Source: Flavobacterium salmonis (GTDB taxonomy: Bacteria; Bacteroidota; Bacteroidia; Flavobacteriales; Flavobacteriaceae). From it: a stretch of 64,000 nt of DNA. A model generated the notes under the pieces. It ran no database searches and had not been told where the DNA came from. It saw nothing but the letters and a program-made list of their open reading frames with translations. A program made the translations under genes and the position numbers. The stretch lies in contig NZ_CAIJDP010000084.1 in the NCBI RefSeq assembly GCF_903819435.1, positions 62,001 through 126,000 of the forward strand. Reading direction: 5' to 3'. Shown piece after piece: positions 8,684 to 17,405 of this stretch (within the stretch, counting starts at the first letter, position 1; every line of letters begins with the position of its first letter).

Positions 8684-9655
8684 ATGAAAGCAGCAGTTAT
8701 TTATAGAAAAGGCGAAATGCCAAAATATGCAGAATTTCCAGAACCAATTCCACAAAATGAAAACGAAATCTTAATTTCGGTCAAAGCAGTAGCTATTACC
8801 AATCTGGATAAAGCAAAAGCCAGCGGCAAACATTATTCATCTGAAAATGAAAATCAAAACGGAACCGTAGTAGGAAGTGACGGTGTTGGTTTATTAGAAG
8901 ATGGCACAAGGGTTTACGCAAGAGGAATTACGGGAACAATTGCTGAGAAGGCAATTGTTGAAAAAAACAGAATGGTGGCGTTACCGGAAGGAATTAATAA
9001 TACAACAGCAGCGGCAATGCCTAATGCAATTGCAGGATCAGCTATGGCATTACGCTTTCGGGCCGGAACGAGACAGGGAGAAACTGTTTTAATAAACGGA
9101 GCTACGGGCTTTACAGGCCAAATGGCTATTCAGCTTGCAAAACATTACGGAGCAAAAAAAATAATCGTAACCGGACGAAATGAAAAGACACTTGAAAATC
9201 TTTTAAAATTAGGTGCTGATGAAATCATTTCTTTTAAACAGGATGATGAATCGATACTCAGTCAACTTAAAGAAATCCATCAAAATACGCCAATTGATAT
9301 TATTCTTGATTATTTATGGGGACATTCTGCTGAATTGATTTTATCAGCATTAAAAGGAAACGGGGGCTTTACAAATAAAGTTATATATGTTTCAATTGGT
9401 TCCATCTCAGGCGACACTATTCAATTATCATCGGGAATTTTAAGAAGTGTGGATCTTCATTTATCAGGTTCCGGATTAGGAAGCTGGACTAGAGAAGAAG
9501 TGAAATTACTTTTTTCAGAAATACTTCCGGAAATGTTTCTTCTTGCAGCTCAAAATAAATTGAAAATAAATATTGAAGAAGTTAGTTTGATCGATATTGA
9601 AAAAATATGGACTAAAGATGTCTCTGATGGTAAACGTCTGGTTGTAACTATCTAA
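8684..9655 (+). CDS. medium-chain dehydrogenase/reductase, quinone-oxidoreductase-like
   Basis: A 323-residue cytosolic MDR enzyme expected to reduce quinones or enones with NAD(P)H. It has the GroES-like N-terminal domain and a Rossmann domain whose nucleotide loop reads NGATGFTG at 138-145 followed by a VTGRN stretch. Zinc-ligand cysteines of true alcohol dehydrogenases are absent, placing it with zinc-free reductases. It follows a Crp/Fnr gene with a palindrome and promoter between, suggesting dedicated control. A strong hairpin terminator follows. Exact substrate unknown. Confidence 0.85.
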   Translation: MKAAVIYRKGEMPKYAEFPEPIPQNENEILISVKAVAITNLDKAKASGKHYSSENENQNGTVVGSDGVGLLEDGTRVYARGITGTIAEKAIVEKNRMVALPEGINNTTAAAMPNAIAGSAMALRFRAGTRQGETVLINGATGFTGQMAIQLAKHYGAKKIIVTGRNEKTLENLLKLGADEIISFKQDDESILSQLKEIHQNTPIDIILDYLWGHSAELILSALKGNGGFTNKVIYVSIGSISGDTIQLSSGILRSVDLHLSGSGLGSWTREEVKLLFSEILPEMFLLAAQNKLKINIEEVSLIDIEKIWTKDVSDGKRLVVTI

Positions 9656-9700
9656 AAAAAAGGTTTGACGAGATAATATTATCTTATCAAACCTTTTTTT
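9654..9700. terminator. bidirectional rho-independent terminator
   Basis: Arms AAAAAAAGGTTTGA (from 9655) and TCAAACCTTTTTTT (to 9700) pair perfectly, with an inner GATAATATTATC self-complementary loop. It lies between the convergent reductase and DUF885 genes and can serve both. Confidence 0.85.
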
Positions 9701-9719
9701 ACTGAATTAAAGGATCTAT

Positions 9720-11456
9720 CTATTCTTTAGACAACATCAATTCTTTAATATATTTTACCGGTGAGCTTCCAAAACTCAGGAATTTTTCGTGAAATTGTTT
9801 CAAATTAAATTTATCACCTTGCTCTTTTTTAAGTTCTTCTCTTAAGTTATAAATTTCAGTATAGCCTGTAAAATAAGAACACAATTGTACTTGCGATAAA
9901 GTGACGCGTTTCCACTTCCCTTCTGCTTCTGCCTGTTGCTGAAATGCTTCTTTAATAAGTAAATCCAACGCAGCTTCTTTAGACATGTTTTTAGTATGAA
10001 CACTAATATCCAAAATTGTATTGCAGGTTGCTCTTAAATTCCATTTATAATACATCAACCACATTTCATCAGAATTTTTATAACCGCTTTCCAACATCAT
10101 TTTCTCTGCATATACAGCCCAGCCTTCAATCATGGCACCATTTCCTAAAATAGATTTGATAATACTTGGCGACTGATTACTGTAAACCAATTGTGTATAA
10201 TGTCCCGGAACAGCTTCGTGAATATTTAAAATCTGTAAAATATAATCATTGTATTCACGCAGATAACTCTCGGCATTTTCGGCTGTCCAGCCAGACATGC
10301 TTCCTACATTATAATAGGTATTTGCATTTTTATCATAAGGCCCTGGTGCTGATATTGATGCACCTGCAACTCCGGCCATATATGCTGGTTCTTTACGAAC
10401 TACTAATGGTTTTGACGGATCAATGTATAATAAATCTTTGTCTTTAACATAGGCCGTTAACTCCGGAATTTGCTTTTCTATTTCAGACTGAAATTTCTCA
10501 GGAGTTGTATGTTTTAGCGAAATCTGATCAATTACCTGTTTAATTACTGACAGTTTATCAGTTGGCTTAGGAGTGTTCCCTTTGTATTTTGACCAAAGCT
10601 TATCGGCAAGGACAAACATTTTACCATGCAGGTCTTTTTTATGATCAATAGCAATTTTATAAATTTCATCAGCTGAATAACCGGATTGAATATCAAGATT
10701 GAATTTTTTAGCATATAAAGCTTCCCCTAATCTAAAAGAACGTGGCGTTTTATTAGGCAATGCTTTTAACCAGTCTGCATAATCTTTAATTGCTTTTACA
10801 GCAACTTTAGCCTTGTCAAGCATTTCCTTTTTTTCGGCATCACTTAATTTGCTCTTTTCTAAAGCTGATCTTAAATCGGCTTCAAAAATAGAAGAACCAC
10901 CTAAATTTTGAGCAATAGCCAGTTCAGTATGTTCAATAGTTGGATTTTTAATATTCTTTTTGGCAGCATCATAATAAGCCGGAATAGTATTCATTTTGAT
11001 ATTAAAAGCACGGAGGCGAATTTCTAAACTGTCATAATTGCCATTTAAAATTTCGGCAAATAAACCGCAAACATTATATTCGGATGGATCCCATTCTGAT
11101 GATTTCAATTCTTTAATATTAAATATTGTGCTTTCCAGTTGATTTTTTATCATATGGAAATCTGTTTTATTCTTATCCGATAAGTCTTCAATATTATATT
11201 GTTTTAAAGAATCTAATTGTGCGTTTACAAAATCAAGTTGTTTTTTATCAGCCTCCGCATTTGGAGTTACCAAAAGACTGTCTAATTTATGATATCCCAC
11301 AGCAGATGCCCATTCTGGATTAATTTGCCATAAAGCAGTAACAAAACCATCTTTATAGTTGTCAAATTTTTTATCTACATCCTCATTGGGTTTAGTGCTT
11401 TTAGTACAGGAAAAAAGCAGGGTAAGTGTAATAATTGAAATAAATATTTTTTTCAT
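9720..11456 (-). CDS. DUF885-family lipoprotein, putative metallopeptidase
   Basis: A 578-residue DUF885 protein with a lipoprotein signal (LLFSC, Cys17), so it acts in the cell envelope. The family signature HEAVPGHYTQ begins at residue 413 and is followed by MIEGWAVYAEKMML; His413, Glu414 and His419 would bind zinc in a gluzincin-like site. Length matches the family. Members are widely predicted to be carboxypeptidase-like enzymes but few are characterised. The gene starts 41 bases after the E1 gene ends and has no own clear promoter box, so co-transcription is possible. Confidence 0.88.
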   Translation of the reverse strand: MKKIFISIITLTLLFSCTKSTKPNEDVDKKFDNYKDGFVTALWQINPEWASAVGYHKLDSLLVTPNAEADKKQLDFVNAQLDSLKQYNIEDLSDKNKTDFHMIKNQLESTIFNIKELKSSEWDPSEYNVCGLFAEILNGNYDSLEIRLRAFNIKMNTIPAYYDAAKKNIKNPTIEHTELAIAQNLGGSSIFEADLRSALEKSKLSDAEKKEMLDKAKVAVKAIKDYADWLKALPNKTPRSFRLGEALYAKKFNLDIQSGYSADEIYKIAIDHKKDLHGKMFVLADKLWSKYKGNTPKPTDKLSVIKQVIDQISLKHTTPEKFQSEIEKQIPELTAYVKDKDLLYIDPSKPLVVRKEPAYMAGVAGASISAPGPYDKNANTYYNVGSMSGWTAENAESYLREYNDYILQILNIHEAVPGHYTQLVYSNQSPSIIKSILGNGAMIEGWAVYAEKMMLESGYKNSDEMWLMYYKWNLRATCNTILDISVHTKNMSKEAALDLLIKEAFQQQAEAEGKWKRVTLSQVQLCSYFTGYTEIYNLREELKKEQGDKFNLKQFHEKFLSFGSSPVKYIKELMLSKE

Positions 11457-11497
11457 GTTTATTAGTTTATAAAGTATAAATGCAAAATGATCATGGT

Positions 11498-13474
11498 TTA
11501 ATATGCCAATAGATTAATAAGTTCTTTTTCGAATTTGTCTTTTGGTAAAAATTGATCTTCCAAAGCTTTTGTAAACGGAATTGGAGAATCTAAACTGGCA
11601 ACTCTCTTTACCGGTCCATCAAGATATTCAAAACATTGTTCCATTATTAAGGCCGAAATATCGCTTGCTATACCGCCAAACAAGGTATCTTCCTGATAAA
11701 TAATTACTTTTCCTGTTTTTTTAACCGATGCAAAAATAGTTTCGGTATCCAAAGGCTGCAGGGTTCGTAAATCGATTAAATCAGCCTCTATATCAGGATT
11801 TTTTTCTAAAGTTTCCAATGCCCAGTGTACCGTTGCCCCGAAAGCAATAATAGTTATCTTTTTTCCTTCTTTTATCAAGGCTGCCTTTCCTAACGGAATC
11901 GTATAATAATCATTTGGAACATCTTGATAAATGCTTCTGTACAACTGTTTATGCTCAAAAAACAAAACAGGATTCGGGTCATTTATTGAAGTATTTAACA
12001 GTCCTTTGGCATCATACGGAAAAGCCGGATAAACTACTTTTAACCCCGGAGTTTTGGTAAACCAGGCTTCATTAGTCTGCGAATGAAATGGTCCCGCCTG
12101 AGTTCCACCACCACAAGGCATTCGTACAACAACATCGGCTTTTTCGCCCCAGCGGTAATGGGATTTTGCGAGTAGATTAACAATAGGATTAAAACCTGTT
12201 GAAACAAAATCAGCAAACTGCATTTCAACAATCGCTTTATAACCGTTAATTGATAATCCCATTCCGGTTGAAACAACTGCACTTTCACAAATAGGAGTAT
12301 TGCGAACCCGGGCTTTTCCAAAAAACTCAACAAAACCATCTGTTATCTTAAATGCACCACCATATTCTGCTATATCCTGCCCCATAATAACAAGATTTTC
12401 ATGTCGTTTCATAGATTGCTCCAAACTATTTCTAATGGCATCCAGAAAACGAATATTTTTAGAATCTGATGAATGGTTAATTTCTTCATGTTCATAAGGC
12501 TTGTAAACATCATCTAATTCTCCCTCAAGAGTTGGCACAATTTCCGGCTCTGCATTTGCTATGGCTAAATTATCCTCAATTTCCTGTTTGATTTCGTTAT
12601 GAAGCTGTTCATCAAATTCGGCTGTCAAAATACCCGTTTCTGTCAAAAACTTTCGATAATTTGTAACGGGATCTTTTGCAGCCCATTCATCCATTAATTC
12701 CTGAGGAACATATTTTACACCACTCGCCTCTTCATGACCGCGCATTCTAAAAGTTTTAAATTCTAATAATACAGGATGAGGATTTTTCTGCATTGAAGCT
12801 TTTAGTTCAGATAATTTAGTATAAACTTCCAGAATATTATTTCCGTCAATAACATGGCTTTCCATACCATAACCTACTCCTTTATCAGCCAGATTTTCAC
12901 ACAAATACTGTTCATTCGTAGGGGTCGAAAGCCCGTAACCGTTATTTTCAATAATAAACATAACAGGCAGTCTCCAGACTGCGGCAATATTTAAAGCTTC
13001 ATGAAAATCACCTTCGCTGGTTGCGCCTTCACCGGTAAATACAGCTGTTATCTTTTTATTATTTTGAAGTTTATTGGCTAAGGCAATTCCGTCTGCAATG
13101 CCCAACTGTGGACCAAGATGCGAAATCATTCCGATAATTTTGTATTCCTGTGTTCCAAAGTGAAAACTACGATCTCTCCCTTTTGTAAAACCATTTGCTT
13201 TTCCCTGCCATTGCGAAAACAGTCGATGCAGCGGTATATTTCTTGAAGTAAAAACGCCCAGATTTCTATGCATTGGCAATACATATTCAGATTCATCCAA
13301 AACAGCTGTAACACCAACTGCAATAGCCTCCTGACCAATTCCGGAAAACCATTTTGATACTTTTCCCTGCCGGATCAAAATGAGCATTTTCTCTTCGATT
13401 AAACGAGGTTTTAGTATTTTTTTATATAAATCTAATAATTGAGCGTCAGTAAGGTCTTGTCTGTAAAAGATCAT
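11498..13474 (-). CDS. fused 2-oxoacid dehydrogenase E1 alpha/beta (branched-chain type)
   Basis: A 658-residue thiamine-diphosphate enzyme that decarboxylates 2-oxoacids and passes the acyl group to an E2 lipoyl protein. The alpha half (about 1-330) contains the ThDP motif GEGATSEGDFHEALN and NNGYGLSTPT; the beta half (about 345-658) contains GQDIAEYGGAFKIT, the PCGGGTQAGPFHSQ stretch and a transketolase C-terminal domain. The fusion and the alpha sequence fit the 2-oxoisovalerate dehydrogenase-like group common in Bacteroidota. No E2 or E3 gene is in the window. A 17-codon upstream extension is rejected because the ATG at 13474 follows a TATATTTG box. Confidence 0.92.
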   Translation of the reverse strand: MIFYRQDLTDAQLLDLYKKILKPRLIEEKMLILIRQGKVSKWFSGIGQEAIAVGVTAVLDESEYVLPMHRNLGVFTSRNIPLHRLFSQWQGKANGFTKGRDRSFHFGTQEYKIIGMISHLGPQLGIADGIALANKLQNNKKITAVFTGEGATSEGDFHEALNIAAVWRLPVMFIIENNGYGLSTPTNEQYLCENLADKGVGYGMESHVIDGNNILEVYTKLSELKASMQKNPHPVLLEFKTFRMRGHEEASGVKYVPQELMDEWAAKDPVTNYRKFLTETGILTAEFDEQLHNEIKQEIEDNLAIANAEPEIVPTLEGELDDVYKPYEHEEINHSSDSKNIRFLDAIRNSLEQSMKRHENLVIMGQDIAEYGGAFKITDGFVEFFGKARVRNTPICESAVVSTGMGLSINGYKAIVEMQFADFVSTGFNPIVNLLAKSHYRWGEKADVVVRMPCGGGTQAGPFHSQTNEAWFTKTPGLKVVYPAFPYDAKGLLNTSINDPNPVLFFEHKQLYRSIYQDVPNDYYTIPLGKAALIKEGKKITIIAFGATVHWALETLEKNPDIEADLIDLRTLQPLDTETIFASVKKTGKVIIYQEDTLFGGIASDISALIMEQCFEYLDGPVKRVASLDSPIPFTKALEDQFLPKDKFEKELINLLAY

Positions 13475-13491
13475 TGTAGTTATTTTTATTT

Positions 13492-13499
13492 CAAATATA
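13492..13499 (-). promoter_or_regulatory. -7 promoter box TATATTTG for the E1 gene
   Basis: Exact match to TAnnTTTG on the minus strand, 17 bases before the ATG at 13474. It lies inside the longer upstream frame, supporting the shorter start. Confidence 0.55.
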
Positions 13500-13631
13500 T
13501 AAAAATACAACAATCCTAATTGCATTTGTTAAACAATTAATCATTGAAAGATCATTAATAAATGAAACTTTATGGTACTATCTTTATATCATTAAGGTAA
13601 AATTCATTCATCGTAATTTCTTCAGGCTTTT

Positions 13632-14396
13632 TTAAACTGCAAAATACGGAGTTAGAATATCTTCAAAATTAAACAACCCTTCTTTTTTATCCCTTAGATT
13701 CTCGGCAACGAATATTACACCGCTTCCAAAAGCCTCACGTGAAATACTTTCGTGTACCAGCCTTACGGTCTGAAATGGAAATCCGAAAACAACTTCATGC
13801 TTACCAACAATTCCGCCAACTCTAACAGAATTTATCTCATCTTTTTCTACCTCCAGTGCTTCTGCGATCTTTAAGGCTGTTCCGGAGATTCCGTCTTTTC
13901 CTTTAAAATGTTCTTCAATAATTTCAATATCCACCCATGGAGCGATTTTCTTTAAAAATTTGGAAGCAAACAGTAAATAATTTACACCTAAAGTTATATT
14001 TGGGCCCCAGAATACAGTTGTCTTTTTGGAAAGTGATTCTATAAAATCTTTTTCTTTTTTTGCATAATGTGAGATTGCAGAAATTATCTTGATTTTTCGC
14101 TTACTTGCTGCTTAACCATAAGTGTAAATGCCGGTACCAGATGAAAAATCAATTATTACATCAACTGGCTGACTGTCTAATAATTCTGCTATTGGAGTTG
14201 TTTCGCTGGAATATATTCTTCCTGTCTCGTCAGAATCGATTCCCAGATATTCCGCTGTATTACGATTCTCTAAAGTATGGCTTCTTTTCATTACCCATTT
14301 AAGAGAGAAATTTTTGTTTTGCAATAGAACCGAAGCCACTGCTTTTCCTGTTTTTCCAAATCCGATTAGTCCTATTTTCACAATGTTCTTTTTCAT
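13632..14396 (-). pseudogene. DapB-like dihydrodipicolinate reductase-family gene interrupted by one in-frame stop
   Basis: One continuous 254-codon frame is broken only by a TAA at 14112-14114 (codon 95). The first part has a Rossmann start (IGLIGFGKTGKAV) and ends DFSSGTGIYTYG; after the stop the same frame continues KRKIKIISAISHY, FWGPNITLGVNYL and then the DapB C-terminal signature EIIEEHFKGKDGISGTAL, in which the catalytic His and Lys positions remain. The usual GTTG motif is not visible, so this is a divergent paralogue and probably not the essential lysine-pathway enzyme. The stop could be a real nonsense mutation or a sequencing error; a GTG restart at 13932-13934 would give only the C-terminal domain. 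Confidence 0.85.
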
Positions 14397-14575
14397 AAAA
14401 ATAGAGTTTTCTATTTAAAAATTCATGTTTTTCAGAATTATTAACATGTTTTTAATGCAAAATAAGTCAGAAATTAAATTTTAATCAAAATTGTTTTTTC
14501 TTTCTTTATGTTAAATTATTGCAGGAAAAATCCAATTTTATGCTATTTTTTAAAATTCAAAACTAAAATATTCTA

Positions 14576-14583
14576 TACCTTTG
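14576..14583 (+). promoter_or_regulatory. -7 promoter box TACCTTTG for the 2OG oxygenase gene
   Basis: Exact TAnnTTTG match 47 bases before the ATG at 14631. The predicted transcript would begin close to 14588, at the foot of a small hairpin (AAAAGG at 14589-14594 pairing with CCTTTT at 14602-14607) followed by a T-run. Confidence 0.55.
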
Positions 14584-14630
14584 TTATGAAAAGGCCTGAG
14601 ACCTTTTTTTCTTAAATAAAAATGTAAAGT

Positions 14631-15581
14631 ATGCAAAACATTCCTAGTGTAGACTTACGTGATTTCCTTTCGGACAACCCGGAACGTAAACAAAAATTTG
14701 TAAATGAAATCGGCAGTGCATTTGAAAACATTGGCTTCGTAGCCCTAAAAGGTCATTTTTTGGATGACAAACTGGTAGACGAACTGTATGGCGAAATTCG
14801 AAAATTTTTCGCCTTGCCAGTAGAAACCAAACACAATTATGAAATTCCCGGAATAGGCGGACAAAGAGGTTATGTTTCTTTTGGAAAAGAACATGCCAAA
14901 GGACGCAAAGAGGGAGATTTGAAAGAGTTCTGGCATTTTGGGCAATATGTTGACAAAGATTCAAAATATGCTTCAGAATATCCGGATAATGTTGAAGTAA
15001 AAGAATTACCCCGTTTTAATATTGTAGGTAAAGAAGCCTATCAAATGTTAGAGAAAACAGGTGTTTATGTATTAAGAGCCCTTGCTTTACATTTAGGTCT
15101 GGATGAATTTTATTTTGATCAGTATGCCAAAGAAGGAAACTCCATTTTAAGACCAATCCATTATCCGCCAATTACTTCTGAACCAGAGAATGCCATTCGT
15201 GCAGCTGCTCACGGTGATATTAATCTGATTACGCTTTTAATGGGAGCGCAGGGTAAAGGATTGCAGGTTCAAAATCATGATGGAGAATGGATTGATGCCA
15301 TAGCAGAAGATGATGAATTAGTAATTAATGTGGGTGATATGTTGTCAAGACATACCAATAATAAACTAAAATCAACTATACATCAGGTAGTTAATCCACC
15401 TAGAGAATTATGGGGAACTTCTCGTTATTCGATTCCGTTTTTTATGCATCCGGTAAGCGATATGCGTCTGGATTGCCTGGAAAACTGTATTGATGCCGAA
15501 AACCCTAAGAAATTCGAAGACATTACAGCAGGAGATTATTTATACGAACGTTTGGTAGATTTAGGTTTAATAAAAAAATAA
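14631..15581 (+). CDS. isopenicillin N synthase-like 2-oxoglutarate/Fe(II) oxygenase
   Basis: A 316-residue cytosolic oxygenase of the plant-type DIOX_N plus 2OG-FeII_Oxy class. The facial triad is visible as His194-x-Asp196 (AAHGDINLI) and His251 (STIHQVV), with the 2-oxoglutarate-binding RYS at 265-267. The N-terminal domain starts IPSVDLRDF as usual in the family. Length is normal. Substrate cannot be deduced; the gene stands alone between a promoter with a 5' hairpin and a strong terminator. Confidence 0.9.
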   Translation: MQNIPSVDLRDFLSDNPERKQKFVNEIGSAFENIGFVALKGHFLDDKLVDELYGEIRKFFALPVETKHNYEIPGIGGQRGYVSFGKEHAKGRKEGDLKEFWHFGQYVDKDSKYASEYPDNVEVKELPRFNIVGKEAYQMLEKTGVYVLRALALHLGLDEFYFDQYAKEGNSILRPIHYPPITSEPENAIRAAAHGDINLITLLMGAQGKGLQVQNHDGEWIDAIAEDDELVINVGDMLSRHTNNKLKSTIHQVVNPPRELWGTSRYSIPFFMHPVSDMRLDCLENCIDAENPKKFEDITAGDYLYERLVDLGLIKK

Positions 15582-15602
15582 ACTTATTAAATTCCGATAT
15601 TA

Positions 15603-15647
15603 AAATTCCAAATCCCAATTCAGCTTGGGGTTTGGAATTTAATTTTT
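15603..15647 (+). terminator. long hairpin terminator after the oxygenase gene
   Basis: AAATTCCAAATCCCAA (15603-15618) pairs with TTGGGGTTTGGAATTT (15625-15640) with one U-G wobble and a 6-base loop, followed by a T-rich run. Confidence 0.8.
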
Positions 15648-15691
15648 ATGAACTATATTTATTGGAATTTATTTTTTAGAATAAAAAATTT

Positions 15692-16024
15692 ATGGACTTA
15701 CAAGATCAATTAAAAAATTTATTTCCAGATCATATTGAATCAAACGAACCTGAAGAAGTTCAGGAACAAGAGCATGTACTGTATATTCAAAAAGAGCCTA
15801 TGATTTGCAAATTCGAAAAACGGAAAGGGAAAGCCACTACCATAATCGAAGGTTATGAAGGATCTGATGAAGATTTTAAAATTCTGGCGAAAGAAATTAA
15901 AACAAAGCTGAGTGTTGGCGGAACTTTTAAGGACGACTCAATTATCATTCAGGGAGATTATCGCGACAAAATCATGGCAATTTTAAAAGAAAAAGGCTTT
16001 AAAACAAAAAGAGTTGGAGGTTAA
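15692..16024 (+). CDS. SUI1/YciH-family translation initiation factor-like protein
   Basis: A 110-residue homologue of eukaryotic eIF1 and bacterial YciH, expected to bind the small ribosomal subunit and affect start-site fidelity. The acidic N-terminus (about 1-35) is variable; the SUI1 fold covers about 36-110, with RKGKATTIIEGYEG and the conserved C-terminal stretch IKTKLSVGGTFKDDSIIIQG ending KGFKTKRVGG. Length is typical. It has no operon partner; a spacer of short repeats separates it from the phosphorylase gene. Confidence 0.9.
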   Translation: MDLQDQLKNLFPDHIESNEPEEVQEQEHVLYIQKEPMICKFEKRKGKATTIIEGYEGSDEDFKILAKEIKTKLSVGGTFKDDSIIIQGDYRDKIMAILKEKGFKTKRVGG

Positions 16025-16060
16025 AAAAATTCACGTTTCAAGTTATTGTGAAGCAAAAAA

Positions 16061-16098
16061 CTTAGAATCTTAGCAACTCAGAACCTTAGCAACTTAAC
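16061..16098. repeat. short degenerate tandem repeat, unit CTTAGCAA
   Basis: The spacer between the SUI1 and phosphorylase genes holds four near-copies of CTTAG(A/C)A followed by ACTCAG or ACTT. Same class of spacer repeat as elsewhere in the window, with its own unit. Confidence 0.6.
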
Positions 16099-16101
16099 AA
16101 A

Positions 16102-16971
16102 ATGATACAAGCATCAGAATTAATACTAAATCCGGATGGAAGCGTTTATCATCTAAACCTTCGACCTGAACACATAGCCCACGATATAATTTTTGTTGGA
16201 GATCAGAACAGAGTTGAAAAAATTACTCAGTTTTTTGATTCGATTGAATATTCGACACAAAAAAGGGAATTTAAAACCCAAACAGGAACCTACAAAGGAA
16301 AACGAATTACTGTAATGTCAACCGGAATTGGCCCTGACAATATTGATATTGTTCTGAACGAATTAGATGCTTTGGTTAATATTGATTTAGAAACCCGTTT
16401 GCCAAAAAAAGAACTGACATCTTTAAATATTATCCGAATTGGAACATCAGGTTCCCTGCAGTCTGATATACCTGTAGATAGTTTTTTGATGTCTAAATTT
16501 GGTTTAGGATTGGATAATATGCTTCGCTCCTATTTGGTTGACGAAGTTTCAGAAGATGCCCTTGAAGATGCTTTTATAATCCATACCAATTGGGATATCC
16601 GAAAAGGAAAACCATATGCAATTCCGTGTTCAGAGGTCTTAGAAAAGATAATTGAGTCTGATAAAATTTTTAAAGGAATCACAGCTACAGCCGGAGGTTT
16701 TTATGGGCCACAAGGAAGAGTCTTGCGTTTAAATATTCAGGACGTGGAATTAAACAATAAAATGGATAATTTTAATTTTAATGAAAACCGAATCACAAAT
16801 TTAGAAATGGAAACTGCAGCTATTTATGGCCTTTCGGCATTATTAGGACATAATGCTTTGTCATTGAATGCGATTATTGCCAATCGTGCTTCAGGAACTT
16901 TCAGCGAAGATCCATATAAAGCTGTCGATGAATTAATTTCGTATACATTGAATAAATTGGCGGTGAAATAA
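16102..16971 (+). CDS. nucleoside phosphorylase (uridine phosphorylase-like)
   Basis: A 289-residue member of the PNP/UDP family that splits nucleosides with phosphate, supporting salvage. Recognisable parts are IIFVGDQNRVEKI near residue 30, the STGIGPDNIDIVLNEL stretch near 73, the phosphate-binding RIGTSGSL near 113, and NLEMETAAIYGLSALLG near 233, which carries the family's ribose-binding Met-Glu. The N-terminal ILNPDGSVYHLNLRP is typical of the uridine-phosphorylase branch in Bacteroidota. Base specificity remains a family-level inference. Confidence 0.88.
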   Translation: MIQASELILNPDGSVYHLNLRPEHIAHDIIFVGDQNRVEKITQFFDSIEYSTQKREFKTQTGTYKGKRITVMSTGIGPDNIDIVLNELDALVNIDLETRLPKKELTSLNIIRIGTSGSLQSDIPVDSFLMSKFGLGLDNMLRSYLVDEVSEDALEDAFIIHTNWDIRKGKPYAIPCSEVLEKIIESDKIFKGITATAGGFYGPQGRVLRLNIQDVELNNKMDNFNFNENRITNLEMETAAIYGLSALLGHNALSLNAIIANRASGTFSEDPYKAVDELISYTLNKLAVK

Positions 16972-17012
16972 TTAGATAATTAGTCCATTTAAAAATTAGA
17001 TAATTGATTTAA
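16972..17012. repeat. short AT-rich repeat, unit AATTAGATAATT
   Basis: Two copies of AATTAGATAATT flank TAGTCCATTTAAA. The unit is the same as that forming the large inverted repeat between hisA and hisF. Confidence 0.55.
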
Positions 17013-17016
17013 AATT

Positions 17017-17397
17017 ATGATTTTAAGAGTTGCCCGGCATACCAATAACCTAAATAAAATTGAAAATTTTTACGTCAAGATTTTAGGTTTTCAAAAACTC
17101 GGTGGTTTTCAAAAACATAATAATTACGATGGTATTTTTATTGGAAAGCCAGATTTAGACTGGCATTTTGAATTTACACAATCTCAAACAAAAGCAAATC
17201 ATATTTTTGATGAAGATGATATAATTGTACTTTATCCGGATACAATTACAAAATATAATAGTTTACTTGAAAATCTTTTAAAAAATAATATTCAAAAGAT
17301 AACTGCAATAAACCCATATTGGAATGAAAACGGGCAAATGTACCTTGATCCGGATGGTTACCGAATTGTAGTATCACCTTTAAAAGCGCAAAATTAA
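17017..17397 (+). CDS. VOC-superfamily (glyoxalase/bleomycin-resistance fold) protein
   Basis: A 126-residue single VOC module pair. It starts ILRVARHTNNLNKIENFYVKILGF, the classic first beta-alpha-beta unit with His8 at a metal-ligand position; WHFEFTQS (near 48) and YLDPDGYRIVV (near 110) are the other usual ligand regions. A catalytic role such as glyoxalase is possible but unproven. It precedes the DUF4265 gene by 8 bases, so both are one transcript. Confidence 0.85.
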   Translation: MILRVARHTNNLNKIENFYVKILGFQKLGGFQKHNNYDGIFIGKPDLDWHFEFTQSQTKANHIFDEDDIIVLYPDTITKYNSLLENLLKNNIQKITAINPYWNENGQMYLDPDGYRIVVSPLKAQN

Positions 17398-17405
17398 ATT
17401 ACAAA

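Noticed and set aside
12040..12339. Additional ORF inside the E1 gene
   Set aside because: Out-of-frame shadow of the conserved beta-subunit coding sequence.
13475..13525. Longer N-terminus for the E1 protein
   Set aside because: It contains the TATATTTG promoter box and adds residues not typical of the family.
14644..14964. Minus-strand ORFs inside the 2OG oxygenase gene
   Set aside because: Fully overlap an intact enzyme with all catalytic residues; no start signals.
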